Virus record (IMG/VR): IMGVR_UViG_3300021425_000099
Span: 1 to 34,229 of that record
Strand: one strand, 5' to 3'
From: a virus
Length of the DNA: 34,229 nucleotides
Numbering within the stretch: the stretch's first letter is position 1; each line of letters opens with the position of its first letter. The position numbers and the translations under genes were made by a program. Shown here in pieces: positions 13,030 to 25,500 of the stretch. The notes below the pieces were generated by a model that had not been told where the DNA came from, did not search any database, and worked only from the letters and a program-made list of their open reading frames with translations.

Positions 13030-14899
13030 GATTCGAATTACGGCCATTGATAAGGCGTCCAAAGGACTGGGCGCTATTCGCAAAGGCTTACAGCTAATTG
13101 TCAGACCCTTGTTAAACATGAAAACCGCACTTGCTGGTTTACTTGGTGCAACAGGGTTTACGCTTCTCGTTAGGCAATCTCTGTTAGCGACAGACGCCCT
13201 AAGCAAAACCGCAAACAAAATAGGCACGACGACGGAGGCGCTGAGGAAATTACAGTTTGCCGCTAACCTGAGTGGTGTCGAAACGGCGACGCTAAATATG
13301 GCAATGCAACGCTTCACGCGTAGATTGTCAGAAGCCGCACGCGGAACAGGCGAAGCACAGGGCGCACTCAAAGAGCTAAACATTGACGCTAGGGCATTAC
13401 AGCAACTGCCGCTCGATGAGCAGATGCTACAGTTGTCTCGTGCCTTTGGTGATGTCGGTACAGAAAGCGACAAAGTGCGACTCGCGTTTAAGCTGTTCGA
13501 CTCGGAGGGTGTTGCCCTCGTCAATATGCTTAAAGCAGGCGAGAACAACCTGCGGGGCTTTTTTGATCAAGCCGAAGCGGTTGGCATTGTCATGTCGGGT
13601 AAAGCGGCTAAAGGTGTCGAAGCCGCCAACGACGCTTTCTTTGTTCTTTCTAGCATTTTTAAAGGCATTCTCGACCAGACCACAGCGGCACTAGCGCCTG
13701 CGCTTGAGTACATTGCAGAGTCATTGTCTAGCACGTTGGTCGCGTTTGGTGAGGCGCAGGGCGGGTTTACTGCTGTCGGTAAGACAATTGCTAGTAACTT
13801 GATTGGTGCATTTTCGTTTGCCGCCAAGGGCATATTCGAAATCCTAAACAACATTATTGACGCTTATAACAAAGTAAACCGCGCAGTTATTGATGTCGCA
13901 CTTGTTGTTGATAGGAGAGGGCTGGCGGCTTTAGAACGTGAACAGGCCGCAATGGATGAGTTGATTCGGATACGCAATAAGTCATTTGTTGATCGCGAAA
14001 CACTTACGAAAAAAGAATATAACCTGCTAAAAAAAGCTAATGAAGATGGCCTTATTTTAGAGCAAGATTTCGCAGATGCCGCTTTAGAAATAGAGCGCCA
14101 ACTTGCAGAAAAGCGTCAGGAAATACAGCAACGCGTCGCAAATCGTGAAGGCATTGAGCCCGTTACGATGGAGAGCTTGTTCGGCTTTAGCGAAAAAGAA
14201 TTTGACGAGTTCATTAAAAACCTAACAGGTAAAGTTAAGGACTTTCAGCTTCAGCTAGGCGAACCACCGAAAACGCCTGAGATGAATTTGCCAAACAAGT
14301 ACATACAGTCGCTGGAGGATCTCAATGACACCCTGCCTCAGTCAGAGGACTTGGTGGTGTCGTTTGCCAGTAACACGATGAACGCCATGACCAATGGCTT
14401 CACCAGAGCAATCACAGGCGCAGAAAACTTTGCAGACGCTATGCGCAACATGGCGAAATCAGTAATCGACAGCCTGATTCAGATGGCGGTGCAGTACTTA
14501 ATTACTCAGCAGATATTTAGCGCGATGATCAGTATGTTCAACACTGCGGCGGCACCCAAAGGCATGGATGGCAATCCCGCAGGACCAAGGACAGGGCCGC
14601 AAGTGCCAGATTTCAATGGCGGCGGATTTACAGGCTTCGGCGCTCGCGCTGGCGGTGTTGATGGCAAAGGCGGTTTTCCTGCGATTCTGCACCCAAATGA
14701 AAGCGTCGTTGATCACACAAAAGGACAGGGCGGCGGCATAACTGTGGTACAGCACATCAATGTCACCACAGGCGTACAGCAAACCGTACGTGCTGAGATC
14801 GCAAACTTGTTGCCGCAGATTAGCAACGCGGCGAAAGCGGCAGTCGCAGATGCTAGAATGCGTGGCGGCGGCTTCAGCAAGGCAATGGCGGGTGTGTAA
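13010..14899 (+). CDS. Tail tape measure protein
   Basis: 629 residues, helical and Ala-rich. The N-terminal part (KIRITAIDKASKGLGAIRKG) matches the start of lambda-group tape measures, followed by a hydrophobic stretch near 36-55 and long helices. Residues about 455-515 contain a hydrophobic helix pair (SVIDSLIQMAVQYLITQQIF) and a Gly-rich region with FNGGGFTGFG. The C-terminus carries VQHINVTTGVQQTVRAEIAN, a common tail-end feature. At about 0.15 nm per residue it predicts a tail near 95 nm. Smaller than lambda gpH (853), so a shorter tail. Confidence 0.9.
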   Translation: MATQDVKIRITAIDKASKGLGAIRKGLQLIVRPLLNMKTALAGLLGATGFTLLVRQSLLATDALSKTANKIGTTTEALRKLQFAANLSGVETATLNMAMQRFTRRLSEAARGTGEAQGALKELNIDARALQQLPLDEQMLQLSRAFGDVGTESDKVRLAFKLFDSEGVALVNMLKAGENNLRGFFDQAEAVGIVMSGKAAKGVEAANDAFFVLSSIFKGILDQTTAALAPALEYIAESLSSTLVAFGEAQGGFTAVGKTIASNLIGAFSFAAKGIFEILNNIIDAYNKVNRAVIDVALVVDRRGLAALEREQAAMDELIRIRNKSFVDRETLTKKEYNLLKKANEDGLILEQDFADAALEIERQLAEKRQEIQQRVANREGIEPVTMESLFGFSEKEFDEFIKNLTGKVKDFQLQLGEPPKTPEMNLPNKYIQSLEDLNDTLPQSEDLVVSFASNTMNAMTNGFTRAITGAENFADAMRNMAKSVIDSLIQMAVQYLITQQIFSAMISMFNTAAAPKGMDGNPAGPRTGPQVPDFNGGGFTGFGARAGGVDGKGGFPAILHPNESVVDHTKGQGGGITVVQHINVTTGVQQTVRAEIANLLPQISNAAKAAVADARMRGGGFSKAMAGV

Positions 14900-15438
14900 T
14901 GGCGGCTTTCCCTAATATCGGTTTCACCTCAATGACCATGCGATTGCGTTCGGCTACGTCGATCAGTCAGTCGCCGTTTACTTACGACCAGCAAACGTAT
15001 CAGCATCAAGGTGTTATTTGGGAGGCAGAGGTTTCATTGCCACCACTTAAACGATCCGATGCCAAGCAGGTGGAGGCTTTCTTTGCCTCTCTACGGGGTC
15101 AAGCTAATACCTTTACGATGGGCAACCCTTTGCACAATACGACCGCCACAGGCGCAATTACGAGCGGCACAAAGGGTGCAACGACGGTCACAGGAACAAC
15201 GACGGGTGCAGTTGCTGGTGACTATTTTGAAATCAGTGGTGCGCTTTACATGATTACTGAAACGGGCGTCAGCACCTTTGACATTATGCCCCCGCTCCGC
15301 ACTGCAATCTCAGCGTCAACCAGCCTAGATTTCACGCTACCCAAAGGAACATGGCGACTAGCCAGCAACGAAATCGGTTGGAACATTAACACGGCAGGCT
15401 TGTACGGTTTTACGTTTGCGTGCATTGAGGCGATATGA
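14899..15438 (+). CDS. Tail tip protein (gpM-like position)
   Basis: 179 residues starting in a TAATG overlap with the tape measure. Beta-rich with MRLRSATSISQSPFTYDQQT, WEAEVSLPPLKRSDAKQVEAF and a later run of short strands (ITSGTKGATTVTG). The line ...VSLPP.....A..VEAF..SLRGQ...F is common in phage proteins just after the tape measure and suggests a distal tail or gpM-type ring. Exact family not certain. It would sit between tube and hub. Confidence 0.7.
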   Translation: MAAFPNIGFTSMTMRLRSATSISQSPFTYDQQTYQHQGVIWEAEVSLPPLKRSDAKQVEAFFASLRGQANTFTMGNPLHNTTATGAITSGTKGATTVTGTTTGAVAGDYFEISGALYMITETGVSTFDIMPPLRTAISASTSLDFTLPKGTWRLASNEIGWNINTAGLYGFTFACIEAI

Positions 15439-16061
15439 GCAGAACACTTACCTCGGGAATGCAGACGGCAGTCACTGCCGATCTGGTTCGTCCTATCACT
15501 CTCGTGCAATGCGCGTTCGACTCTGGGAATCTTAACCTCTGGAGCGGCATAGGCGACCTGACTGTAGACAGCGTGGACTACGTTGGTGCGGGTTCTTTGC
15601 TAAGTATTGGCGAGATAACGGAAAGTGCAGAGTTATCAGCCAACGGCATCACTGTCACGTTGTCAGGCGTTACCAGTCCACTAATCACTAAAGCACGCGA
15701 CGAGGATTATCAGGGCCGCGAGCTTAAAGTATTGCTCGGTGCAATGGACGCAAGCAACGGCGTTATATCGGACCCTGTTGTTATTTTCAGTGGCTTCATG
15801 GATGTGATGACCATTAACGAAAGTGGCGAGACGGCTACGATTCAGGTCACGGTCGAGAACAGATTGATCGAGTTCGAAAAAACACGTATCAGACGATACA
15901 CGGCAGAGGATCAAAAAATCGACTATCCAAACGACAAGGGCTTAGAGTTTGTCGCGGAGATGGCTGAAAAGGAAATCGTCTGGGGTCGTAGTCAGGTCAC
16001 AGCAGGCGGTGGTGGTGGTGGCGGAACCGATGAAGATGGAAGCAACACGCACCACAGATAA
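15435..16061 (+). CDS. Tail tip protein, DUF2163 / gpL-like
   Basis: 208 residues with an N-terminus typical of phage hub-associated proteins: LVRPITLVQCAFDSGNLNLW, then WSGIGDLTVDSVDYVGAGSL and VTLSGV. The pattern matches DUF2163-like or lambda gpL-position proteins. The central part is beta-rich (ATIQVTVENRLIEFEKTRIR). The C-terminus has seven consecutive Gly from a GGT/GGC run, then an acidic tail ending in HHR, which looks like a flexible linker. No zinc-binding cysteine set as in lambda gpL is visible. Confidence 0.7.
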   Translation: MSRTLTSGMQTAVTADLVRPITLVQCAFDSGNLNLWSGIGDLTVDSVDYVGAGSLLSIGEITESAELSANGITVTLSGVTSPLITKARDEDYQGRELKVLLGAMDASNGVISDPVVIFSGFMDVMTINESGETATIQVTVENRLIEFEKTRIRRYTAEDQKIDYPNDKGLEFVAEMAEKEIVWGRSQVTAGGGGGGGTDEDGSNTHHR

Positions 16062-16072
16062 GGAGGCAAAGC

Positions 16073-16522
16073 ATGGAGTTTGCAATCGAAAGTCTGGCAA
16101 AGGTACGTCGAGAGATAGAGCCTCTGCTTGTAAAACACTACGAAGAAATCGCGCTCAATAAGGAAATTATTAAGCTCAACCCTGATTGGCGAGCATACGC
16201 GGAGCTAGACAGTATCAACGCACTGCGCATTTACACGGCCCGCAAAGACGGCAAGCTAATGGGCTATTTTGTTTGCATCGTCAGTCGTTCACTGCACTAC
16301 AAAGATCACCTCTTTGCCAACAACGATGTCATTTTTCTAACGAAGACAGCACGCAAGGGACTGACAGGCATGAAGCTGGTAAAATTCGCCATAGAGTCTC
16401 TGACGGCTGAGGGTGTGACGAAGTTGCATATCAATACTAAAGCGCACCAGCCTTTTGACCCCATTATGGTGCGTCTCGGTTTCGAGGAGATTGAAACAGT
16501 ATTTAGCAAAGTTTTGAGGTAA
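16073..16522 (+). CDS. GNAT-like acetyltransferase in tail tip module
   Basis: 149 residues with an N-acetyltransferase layout: helix (IEPLLVKHYEEIALNKEIIK), beta strands around LRIYTARKDGKLMGYFVCIV, the segment FANNDVIFLTKTARKGLTGM corresponding to beta4 and the CoA loop, helix KLVKFAIESLTAEG and a closing FDPIMVRLGFEEIETVFSKV. The family occurs in tail-tip regions of other phages; its substrate is unknown. AAGGAGG lies six bases before the ATG. It takes the slot where an NlpC/P60-type lambda gpK homologue would be expected. It may modify a virion or host protein. Confidence 0.8.
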   Translation: MEFAIESLAKVRREIEPLLVKHYEEIALNKEIIKLNPDWRAYAELDSINALRIYTARKDGKLMGYFVCIVSRSLHYKDHLFANNDVIFLTKTARKGLTGMKLVKFAIESLTAEGVTKLHINTKAHQPFDPIMVRLGFEEIETVFSKVLR

Positions 16523-16526
16523 CAGC

Positions 16527-19500
16527 ATGGCAGTTTCAGCGGTCGCAGGTTTAGCAAGTGCAATAGGAGCGGCGGCGGCTGGCCTAGCTTTTTTTACATT
16601 TGAGGCGCTAACAGTTGGCGCGTTTTTTGGTTATTTCGCATTAGGTGCTGGACTATCTGCACTATCTCGCGCTTTAGCACCAACCCCAAAACTAGGGTCG
16701 CAAATGCGCGGCCTTACGCAAACAACTCGCGAACCCGCAGGATCACGCAAATTAGTTTACGGACAGCTACGAGTTGGTGGTCAAGTTGTGTTTATTGCCA
16801 ACTCAGGCACAGATAACGAATACCTGCACCTCGTTATCGTGTTTGCCGCTCATGAAATAGAGTCGTTTGAAGAATTTTGGTTTAACGACAACAAGGTGTA
16901 CGAGAACAATGCTGTCGTTTCTGCGTGGTCAGACTATGTGACGATTGCCAAGTTTGACGGATCGCAAACCACCGCCGACTCAACACTTACGTCCGTTTCT
17001 AATCAGTGGACTAACAACCATATTTTAAATGGCATGGCTTACGCGCACGTCAGACTAAAGTGGGATGCAGATCAATACCCGCAAGGCGTGCCAAACATAA
17101 GCGCAGTCATAAAAGGCAAGAAGGTTTACGATCCGCGAGACAGCAACCAAAGCGCGACAGACGCATCGACGTGGACGTACAGCCAAAACCCTGCGCTGTG
17201 TGTCCGCGACTATTTAGTAGATACCAAATACGGCCTTGGTGAAGACCGCACACTAATCGACAGCACCGCGCTTACTGCGGCGGCTAATCTGTGTGAGGAG
17301 TCAATCAGCTTAGATGGCGGCGGCACTCAAGATCGCTACAGGCTCAACGGTCAAATAGATACTGCAAACCAAATCAAGGACAACATAGAGCAGATGCTGT
17401 CCGCTATGGGCGGCACGATGAGCTACTCAGGCGGTAAGTATTTTCTGCGTGGCGCTGAGTACATTACGCCGACAGTTACATTTGACGAAGCTGACTGCGT
17501 TGCTGATATTCAGCTACAAACCAAGCAGTCGCGTAGGGGCGCGTATAACGGCGTCAAGGGCATTTTTGTTTCAGAGGAGAAAGACTACAAGGTACTCGAC
17601 TATCCTGCTCAGATAAGCTCGACATACGCCACAGAGGACGGCGATCCGATATACCTTGATATGCCTTTGCCGTTTGTTACTAACAACGTGCAGGCACAGC
17701 GCATTGCAAAAATTGCATTACTTAAGTCACGCCAGCAAACCGTTATTTCGATGGTGGTGAACCTTAAAGGGTTGCGCGTTAAAGTAGGCGACACAATTAA
17801 TGTTTCTAACACGCACCTCGGCTATAGCAACAAGGTGTTTGAGGTCATTGATTACTCGCTGGCTATTGCTGACGGCGGCACTCTTGCTGTTAGCCTGACG
17901 TGCATAGAGACAGCTTCTGCAATTTACGACTGGACGACTAGCGACCAAGAGGACTTTTTAAGCGGTGGAACGCTTCCGCTTTACGATGGCCGCACCGTTG
18001 ATAACGTCACGTCGTTACAGCACAGCGTCGTCGGCTTGAAAGGACCAGACGGCAAGCTAATTACTAGCGTCGATTTAACGTGGACTGCGCCAAATGACGC
18101 ATTCGTTGAGTTTTACGTCGTCACCTATGAAAAAGATAGCGACGGCGATGTGTATGAAGTGCAAACACGCAACCCTCGCGTTCGGCTTTCAGAGCTTACA
18201 ATTGGCTCGGCTTATACCTTTACTGTTAAAGCGCAGAACCTAATCGGTGTTAGAAGTAGCGGGACGACCCTTAACGTCGCCAGCCTAGCAGGTGACACCA
18301 CAGCGCCAGCAGTTCCAACTAGCCCGAGTACAACAGGCGGCATTCGTCAGATCACGGTTGAGTGGACTGAAGCAACAGACGAAGATTTGGCGCTCACGCT
18401 TATCTATTACAACGATACCGACAACCTAAGCACGGCGACTAGAAGCAAAACGCGAGGCGAGGAGTTTGTCTATACGCTGGCTGACGGCGAGACTAGCCCA
18501 AAGACCAAATACTTCTGGTTGAGTTCAATCGACTATTCGGGCAACGAATCAGCTAAGACGAGCAGTTTTACGGGCACATCGGTTAGGACAAAAGAGAACG
18601 ACATTGCCGATGGCGAAGTCACTACAGGCAAGATAGAAAACGGCGCTGTCACAGAGGTCAAAATCGAAGACGGCGCAGTCACTGCTGGCAAAATAACTGT
18701 TGGCGAATTGTCTGCTATCACGGCTGACATTGGTGACATCACTGCGGGAACGCTACAAGCCAACACGTCAACACCGATACCCGACGCAAACGACTCTCCC
18801 TCTGGTAGCGAGACAGGCGCGTTCATCGACCTAGACAATGGAAAGTTTGTATTTGGTGACGCTAACAAGCACCTGCTGTATGACGGCTCAACGCTCGTAG
18901 TCAAAGGGGAATTAGAGGCCGATATTCTCGACGTTATTGACGCGACTATTACAGGACAGCTTACAGCTAATGCGATTTCTGCGGGTGCGGTTACAGTCGA
19001 GTCATTGTCTGCTGGTGTGTTTGCTGAGTTCGACGACCGCTACGGCACAAGCGGTGGCTTTTACGTCACAGATACTGACGAGTTTTTCGATGGCAACAGC
19101 ACAAAGTACGTTACGGTCGGAACGGTAGCGCACAGCACAGACGACATCTATTTCGAGTGCCGACTAAATCACTCGTGGAGTTGGCCGCGTAATGACACAG
19201 GCGACAAGCTAAACGCTAACGTCAGCTTTGAGTACAGCACAGACAACAGCACTTGGACGACTGTACCTAGCAGTACGACTCAAGTAGCTACAGCCACAGG
19301 TGTGGTTGCTCAGTACGCAACGCTGTACAGCATTGCAGAAGACATTACCTACACGATGACAGGCAGTGCGCTTACCGCTGGTAACTACTATTTCCGCGTC
19401 AAGATCGTCGCACAGAACAGCACTAACGCTTTTCAGTTGGCCGCGTTTGGTAGTGGTAGTGGTGTCCCGATTGCGTTTGAGGTACAGGAGTCATCGGGGC

Positions 19501-22500
19501 TTTCTGCGGCAGGCGGTAACGCTGACACGCTTGATGGCTTAGACAGCACACAGTTCCTACGCTCTGACACTAACGACACATTCGACGGCAATCTGACCAT
19601 CACGGGCGACCTGATACTGCAAGGCGGTATTGACCAGTACAACGTCACTAACCTCACAGTCGATGACAAGACCATCACAGTTAATGCTGGTAGCACTCAA
19701 GCATTAAGCGACGGCGCTGGCCTTATCGTTGATCGCGGCACTGCGGCAGATGCGTCTATTACGTGGGATGAGACAAACGACGAGTTTGATTTTAGCCATG
19801 ACGTGACCGCACCGAACCTCAGCATTAGCAACTGGAACACTGCTTACACCTACAGCCAAGTCGGGCACTTACCTTTAGCTGGCGGCACTGTTACAGGCGC
19901 AGTCACAGTACAGGATAACGTGACCGCAGACTCAGCCGATATAAATGAAATTTACATAGGCAAAGGCAATCAAAACGCCGATCAAAACGCTAGAAACATA
20001 GGCGCGTCTAGCAGCTATCTGCTACTGCAAAGAGACGCTGACATTCCTATCGAACTTTGGGGTAGCAAGGTCGAATCGCGCTCAACGCATTATTTTGGTT
20101 CGCAGGCTGGTGGTAAATACATAAATACGGCAGGTGCCGCTGTATTAGGTGATGTCACAACTGCTGATATTGACAGTGTAGGGACAGCGAATTTTGGCAA
20201 CAGTGGGTCGGGTGCATACAAACTCAATATACACACCACAGGCAATCAAGACGCTATTGCCATATACGCAACTTCAACTTCAGGAACCAGTGATCAGTCT
20301 GCTATCCGATTCTTTAACGATGGGGGACTTTCAGCACACATCGGTCTAGCTGTTGATGCGGGACGCTTACTGCCAAATACAGCCGCCAACGATTTTGCAA
20401 TAAAAACGTTTGGCAGTTTGCATCTCGGTAACGGCAATGGAACTAATCTATTCACGTTTACCAACACGGGAAACATGAAGGTCGGGAACGACACGGTTTT
20501 AACTAGCAACAAAGCGCTGACCAACATAGCGTCAATAGATATGCCGACTAGCGGTTCGCAAATTATGGTCAACGCCTATTCGACCACATCGCAAGAAGGC
20601 GGCGGCATCTTCTTCCGTGATGGGTTCGACAGTTCAGCCAAGTACAACCTGTCAATCATGGCACGATCTCGTGCAGATGACGGCTCTACAGACGGGTTGA
20701 GCATAAACGGCTATGAAGGTATTGCGTTTAGTACAGGCTCGAATAGCTACAACGAGCGGCTTTTTATAGATTCGAGCGGCAACTTCGACTTCAACGATGG
20801 AGCGATTAGTAACGCTGGAGCTATTACGTCTGAGGGCGCAATAACCGCAGGTGATGGCTCAACGTCGCTTGGATATTACGTTGGTGCTAATCAAGTCATC
20901 AACGGATCAAGAGTCGCTACCTTTGCTCAAGTTATAAGCAGTGGCACGCTGAGCGGTACGTCTTTGTACTTTAACAATAGCCATTCTAAAACTAAGATTC
21001 GTTTGCTTGGCTCTACTGACGGCGCACATAACATTGGCACAGAATCCTATAACAACACCTACGGCCCAAACTCTTGGACAGGTGGCACGATAGGCCATAG
21101 ATTTTACGGTACGCCTACCAGTTTAATAGCGAGACTTGGCACTGGCGGGGCGTCGGGTGATCTCAACAGTGAGTTTTATGGGTCAGTAAAGATAGATCAG
21201 ACTAGCTCATCTCTCATTGATCATCTCGTATTAGAAAATGACAATGCTGGGGGCGCTGGTGGTGCCATTGCCTTTAAACAACTAGGCGGCACGAAAGCCA
21301 AACTTAAATCGTATTTTGGTTCTAATCAGTGGACGTTCGCCATTGACACGGAAGATACCACTAATGCGTTTGAGATTTACGACGACGGCACGGTAAATAT
21401 AAGTGGCGCTTTAGAATCAGGCGGCACTACAATTCTATCCTCAACACGTCGTTTCTATGCTTCTAATGGTACGTCTGTCAAAGCCGCATACTCGTTTGAT
21501 GGGGATTCAGGAACAGGTATTAGCCGCACTGCGGCAGGTCGTATTGACTTCCTATCAAGTGGCGCTATTAAGGCATATATAAAGACAGGCACTAGCAATC
21601 CAATATCGCCGACAATGTATGTCGATGGTCGCACAGAAATCAACGGCGTCGTTACATGGACAGGCGGTAGCTCTACCAATGCGAATACAGCCTACGGTTG
21701 GGGCGATCACTCAACTCAAGGATACCTTACTTCGTCGTCATCTATAGCGGCGACACAACTTACAGGCACAATCAACAACAATCGACTCAGCTCTGATGTG
21801 TTAATTACGGATGGCGGGACATACTCGACAGGTTTTGCCGCTGATCTTGACACGATAACGGGCTTCCGCATTCATCGCGTAACAGGCTTTACAGGCACCG
21901 ATCATCGGGCGTTCACAGGACATCACAATCTAATACAAATACCTAATACGTCTAGCTCTGGGCCGTATGAAGTTCAATTAGCCTTTACGACAGTTTCATC
22001 AGGAACACCTGAATTTAAGTTTAGATCGTCGGGAGTCACATGGTCAGATTGGGTAAAGGTGTTTAATGACGGCTATCACCCGAACGCTGACAAGTGGACA
22101 ACGGCTCGCACTCTATCACTAACAGGAGCGATCACAGGATCGGTAAGCTGGGACGGATCTGCCAACGCCTCACTAGCGACTACGGTTGGAGACTTGGGCA
22201 GTATTACTGTCACAGATTTAACGGTAGACGGCACTACAAACGCAAGCGTCAGGATAGATAGAGCAAGCACGTCTCACCATAACAATTTACTGTATTACAC
22301 CAACGGAAGTTTGTCGTGGCGTATATGGCAATCAGGCGCTGATAACACGCTTGCAATCCGCAACGAAGCGTCTACGACAAACGTCATCACGATGACGAAT
22401 ACGGACACATTGTTTGCAAATAACGTCACCGCCAATGGCTCTTTTGTTACGTCTACAGCATCTACGGCAGTAGGTATTTATGCAGGGTCAACACAGATCC

Positions 22501-25500
22501 TAGAAGGATCTACTAGGAACCTAAAAAATATCGGCACAATCAATTCGGGCAGTGTTACTAGCTCGGGTCATGTAAAGGCCACAAACTTTTTCATCGGAAC
22601 CGTTACTAGTGACCTGATTAATATCCATACAGATAGCTCAAATGGTCAGATAGCAACATACCGCAACAACGCAGGCTATTTTCTTCACCGAACATACGCT
22701 GATTACAATAACGATGGAACTACGGTTGAATTACAACAGCGTGTCGGAAACGATGGCAATTATTCAAGTATCGGCAATTTCACCGCACACGACTTCCATT
22801 TAAGAACAAACAACACAAACCGTATAAGCATCGGCAGTGCTGGGAACGTCAGCATAAGCAACGCGCTGTCTATTGTTAATGGCATAGATTCAAACACAGG
22901 CGGTGCGGGTGCCAATCTTTTCCGCGCGAACACAAGTGATGGTCGAGTGCTTCGACTGAGAGATCGCACGGATAACGGCGGTAACATAATTCAGTTTGAG
23001 CAAAACAATGGATCAGGTATCTGGGAGGTTGTCGGACGCTCAAGTCAGTTTTACGTGTACAAAAACAGTGGCACTGGGGCAGGTTTAAAATGGAATATTG
23101 ATTCTAGTGGCAATCACACCTTTAACGGTGACATGGCGCTAGTCAATCAAGTTACTTTAGGCACCAACCTTTCAACTACGAACGCGGGTCGTCTTAGAGT
23201 AGAGGGCACATTTGCAAATACAGGTGCGGCGTCACACCCACGCATTACCTTTAACGATGACAACTTTGGTATTGGCGCTGGAGGCTGGGCAACAACAGGA
23301 AACAACGACGATCTTTACTTGTGGTCGTATAACGGCGCTGGCAGGAAGATACGTTTCGCGGTAACGACAGACGGCGGAACAGATGTAACAAATGCCGCTT
23401 GGACTACCAACGCAACTATTGATAACGATGGAAACTTTGATTTAGCTAGAGGCGCATTAGAAGTTGGCGGCAACACGGTAATAGCGACGACACGCCGTTT
23501 TTATGCTTCTAACGGTACAGTCGCAAAAGCCGCGTTCTCGTTCGATGGCGAATCCAGCACTGGTATGTACAAGTACGGCACGAATCAGATTGGATTTACT
23601 GCTGGCGGCAGTCTTATGGCTTACGTGCAAAACGTATCAGGCTCTGCCGCTCTGATCGTACAGGGTCAGATCAACGCATCGGGCGGCAACTCTGGTAACT
23701 GGAATACCGCTTACGGCTGGGGTGACCATAGTACCGCTGGCTACCTACAAACGAATGACAACATAACGGTAGGCACCATTTCCTCGGGCGCTATTACCAC
23801 TAGCGCCAACTTCTTGATGACGGGCGGGTACTCTATATACCTAGGCACCACTAGCCGTTTTAGCTCAGACAATAACGGCGGCTTTGGCATTAACTATGGG
23901 ACTACAGGAGGCACCGCAACCGCAAGCCTGTCGATCTACAACAATACCACGGCAACTATTCAGCTAAACCGCAACGGCACCATCTCCTCGGGCGCTATTA
24001 CTAGCAGTGGGGCATTGACGACATCCACTGGCGTCATCATGAATAATGGTGGCGACAAGTATTGGGTGCGTTGGTCGAGCGCGTCAACTACTGGCCTGTA
24101 TTATCGTCAAACACCCGCCCAAAAATTACAGTTTTTGTTTGGCGGCTCCGAGCGTTGGGGTGTTGATGCTAGCGGCAACATGAACGCCTATAACAACATC
24201 ACCGCAGGTGGCTCATTCGTTACTGCTACGTCGTCGAGCGCACTGGGTATATACGCGGGATCGACTCAAGTGTTTGAGGGTTCCACTAGGAACCTTAAGA
24301 ACATAGGCACCATCTCCTCGGGCGCTATCACTAGCAGTGGGCACATAAAAACTACTGGCGGCGATTTTAAGATCGGTGGCGACAGCGTTATCACTAGCAA
24401 TAGAGATGTTTACGCGAGGAGGCTGTTTTACAGCGATTACGCCGACTTCAGCGGAATCCTGTATTTACGCAATACCATAAATGTTCTAAATGCTACTGAC
24501 AACGGCTGGAATACTTTTGCGGCTCGCTCTAATGGCAGATTCAACCTCACTATAGGCTCGCTCTCAAGTAACAGCACAGGGCAATTCGAAAACATAGGTA
24601 TCGGAATCGCGCCAAGCACTCCTGCCATCAAGGTTTACCACACCGATAACTTTGAGGCTGGTGAGTTTATAACGAACGCAGGCGGGTCACTAATTCGCTA
24701 TCGTGACAACACCTCAACAAGCATTGAAATTGGAATACAAGGCGGCGTTCCTGTAATACGTACAGGTAGTCAGGCAAGGCTGACAGTTGATGGCTCTGAC
24801 TTAAAAATTAACAGCGGTGCTTTAAAGATCGCTAACACGTCGGTAATCACCAGTGGTCGTTTCTTGGAGAATGTGACGCTAGAGGCTGGAGCCGCAGGCG
24901 CAAGATTTAAACACAGTGATTGGCACCAATCTACTGACGGTAGAAATCGCTTTTATTTTGCGCTCAATAGCCATACGTACTATCGAACAGGTAACGCTTT
25001 CATTTACCGCAATAACGCCGATGGTGGAGTTGCTACTATAGACGCCGCTGGCAGAATGCGCCTACAAACAAGTTCCGATCAGTTAAGTATTGGCGCTGGC
25101 TTACAAATAGGCAACAACACCTTTACGGGCGCTAACGGCGTTTTTGCGAGCAGTCGTATAGGCGCTATGGTAAACGGCTCGCTTACGAGCTATGTCTACG
25201 CAAGTACGTATAACGATGCAAACTTCCCTGACTACGGTTTTGTATTCATCCACGGGCCAAGCACCTCAAGCTATAACGTGTGGTCTATCAGTCCCGATGG
25301 CCCTGCAAAAGGCAATGCCCTTAACTTTATATACGGCAATGGCGCGACCAACATCCACACGACTGCGCCAAAGGTTGTGTTTGATGGTAGTGGGAACGTC
25401 GATATTAAGGCAGGCGCTCTCCAAGCCTTTAAAGCTGGGTATCAATTGCGCTTGCGCCGTACTGATCTTGTCGATCAGGACTGGCGTTTTTATTCTTGGA

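Noticed and set aside
13018-13548. 176-codon leftward frame
   Set aside because: Antisense shadow of the tape measure gene, with typical reverse-frame Ser/Ala bias.
24279-24294. Second GTTCC...GGAAC palindrome resembling a parS site
   Set aside because: Four mismatches to parS and fully explained by fibre codons (GSTRNL). The duplicated module at about 22505 codes the same residues without the palindrome.
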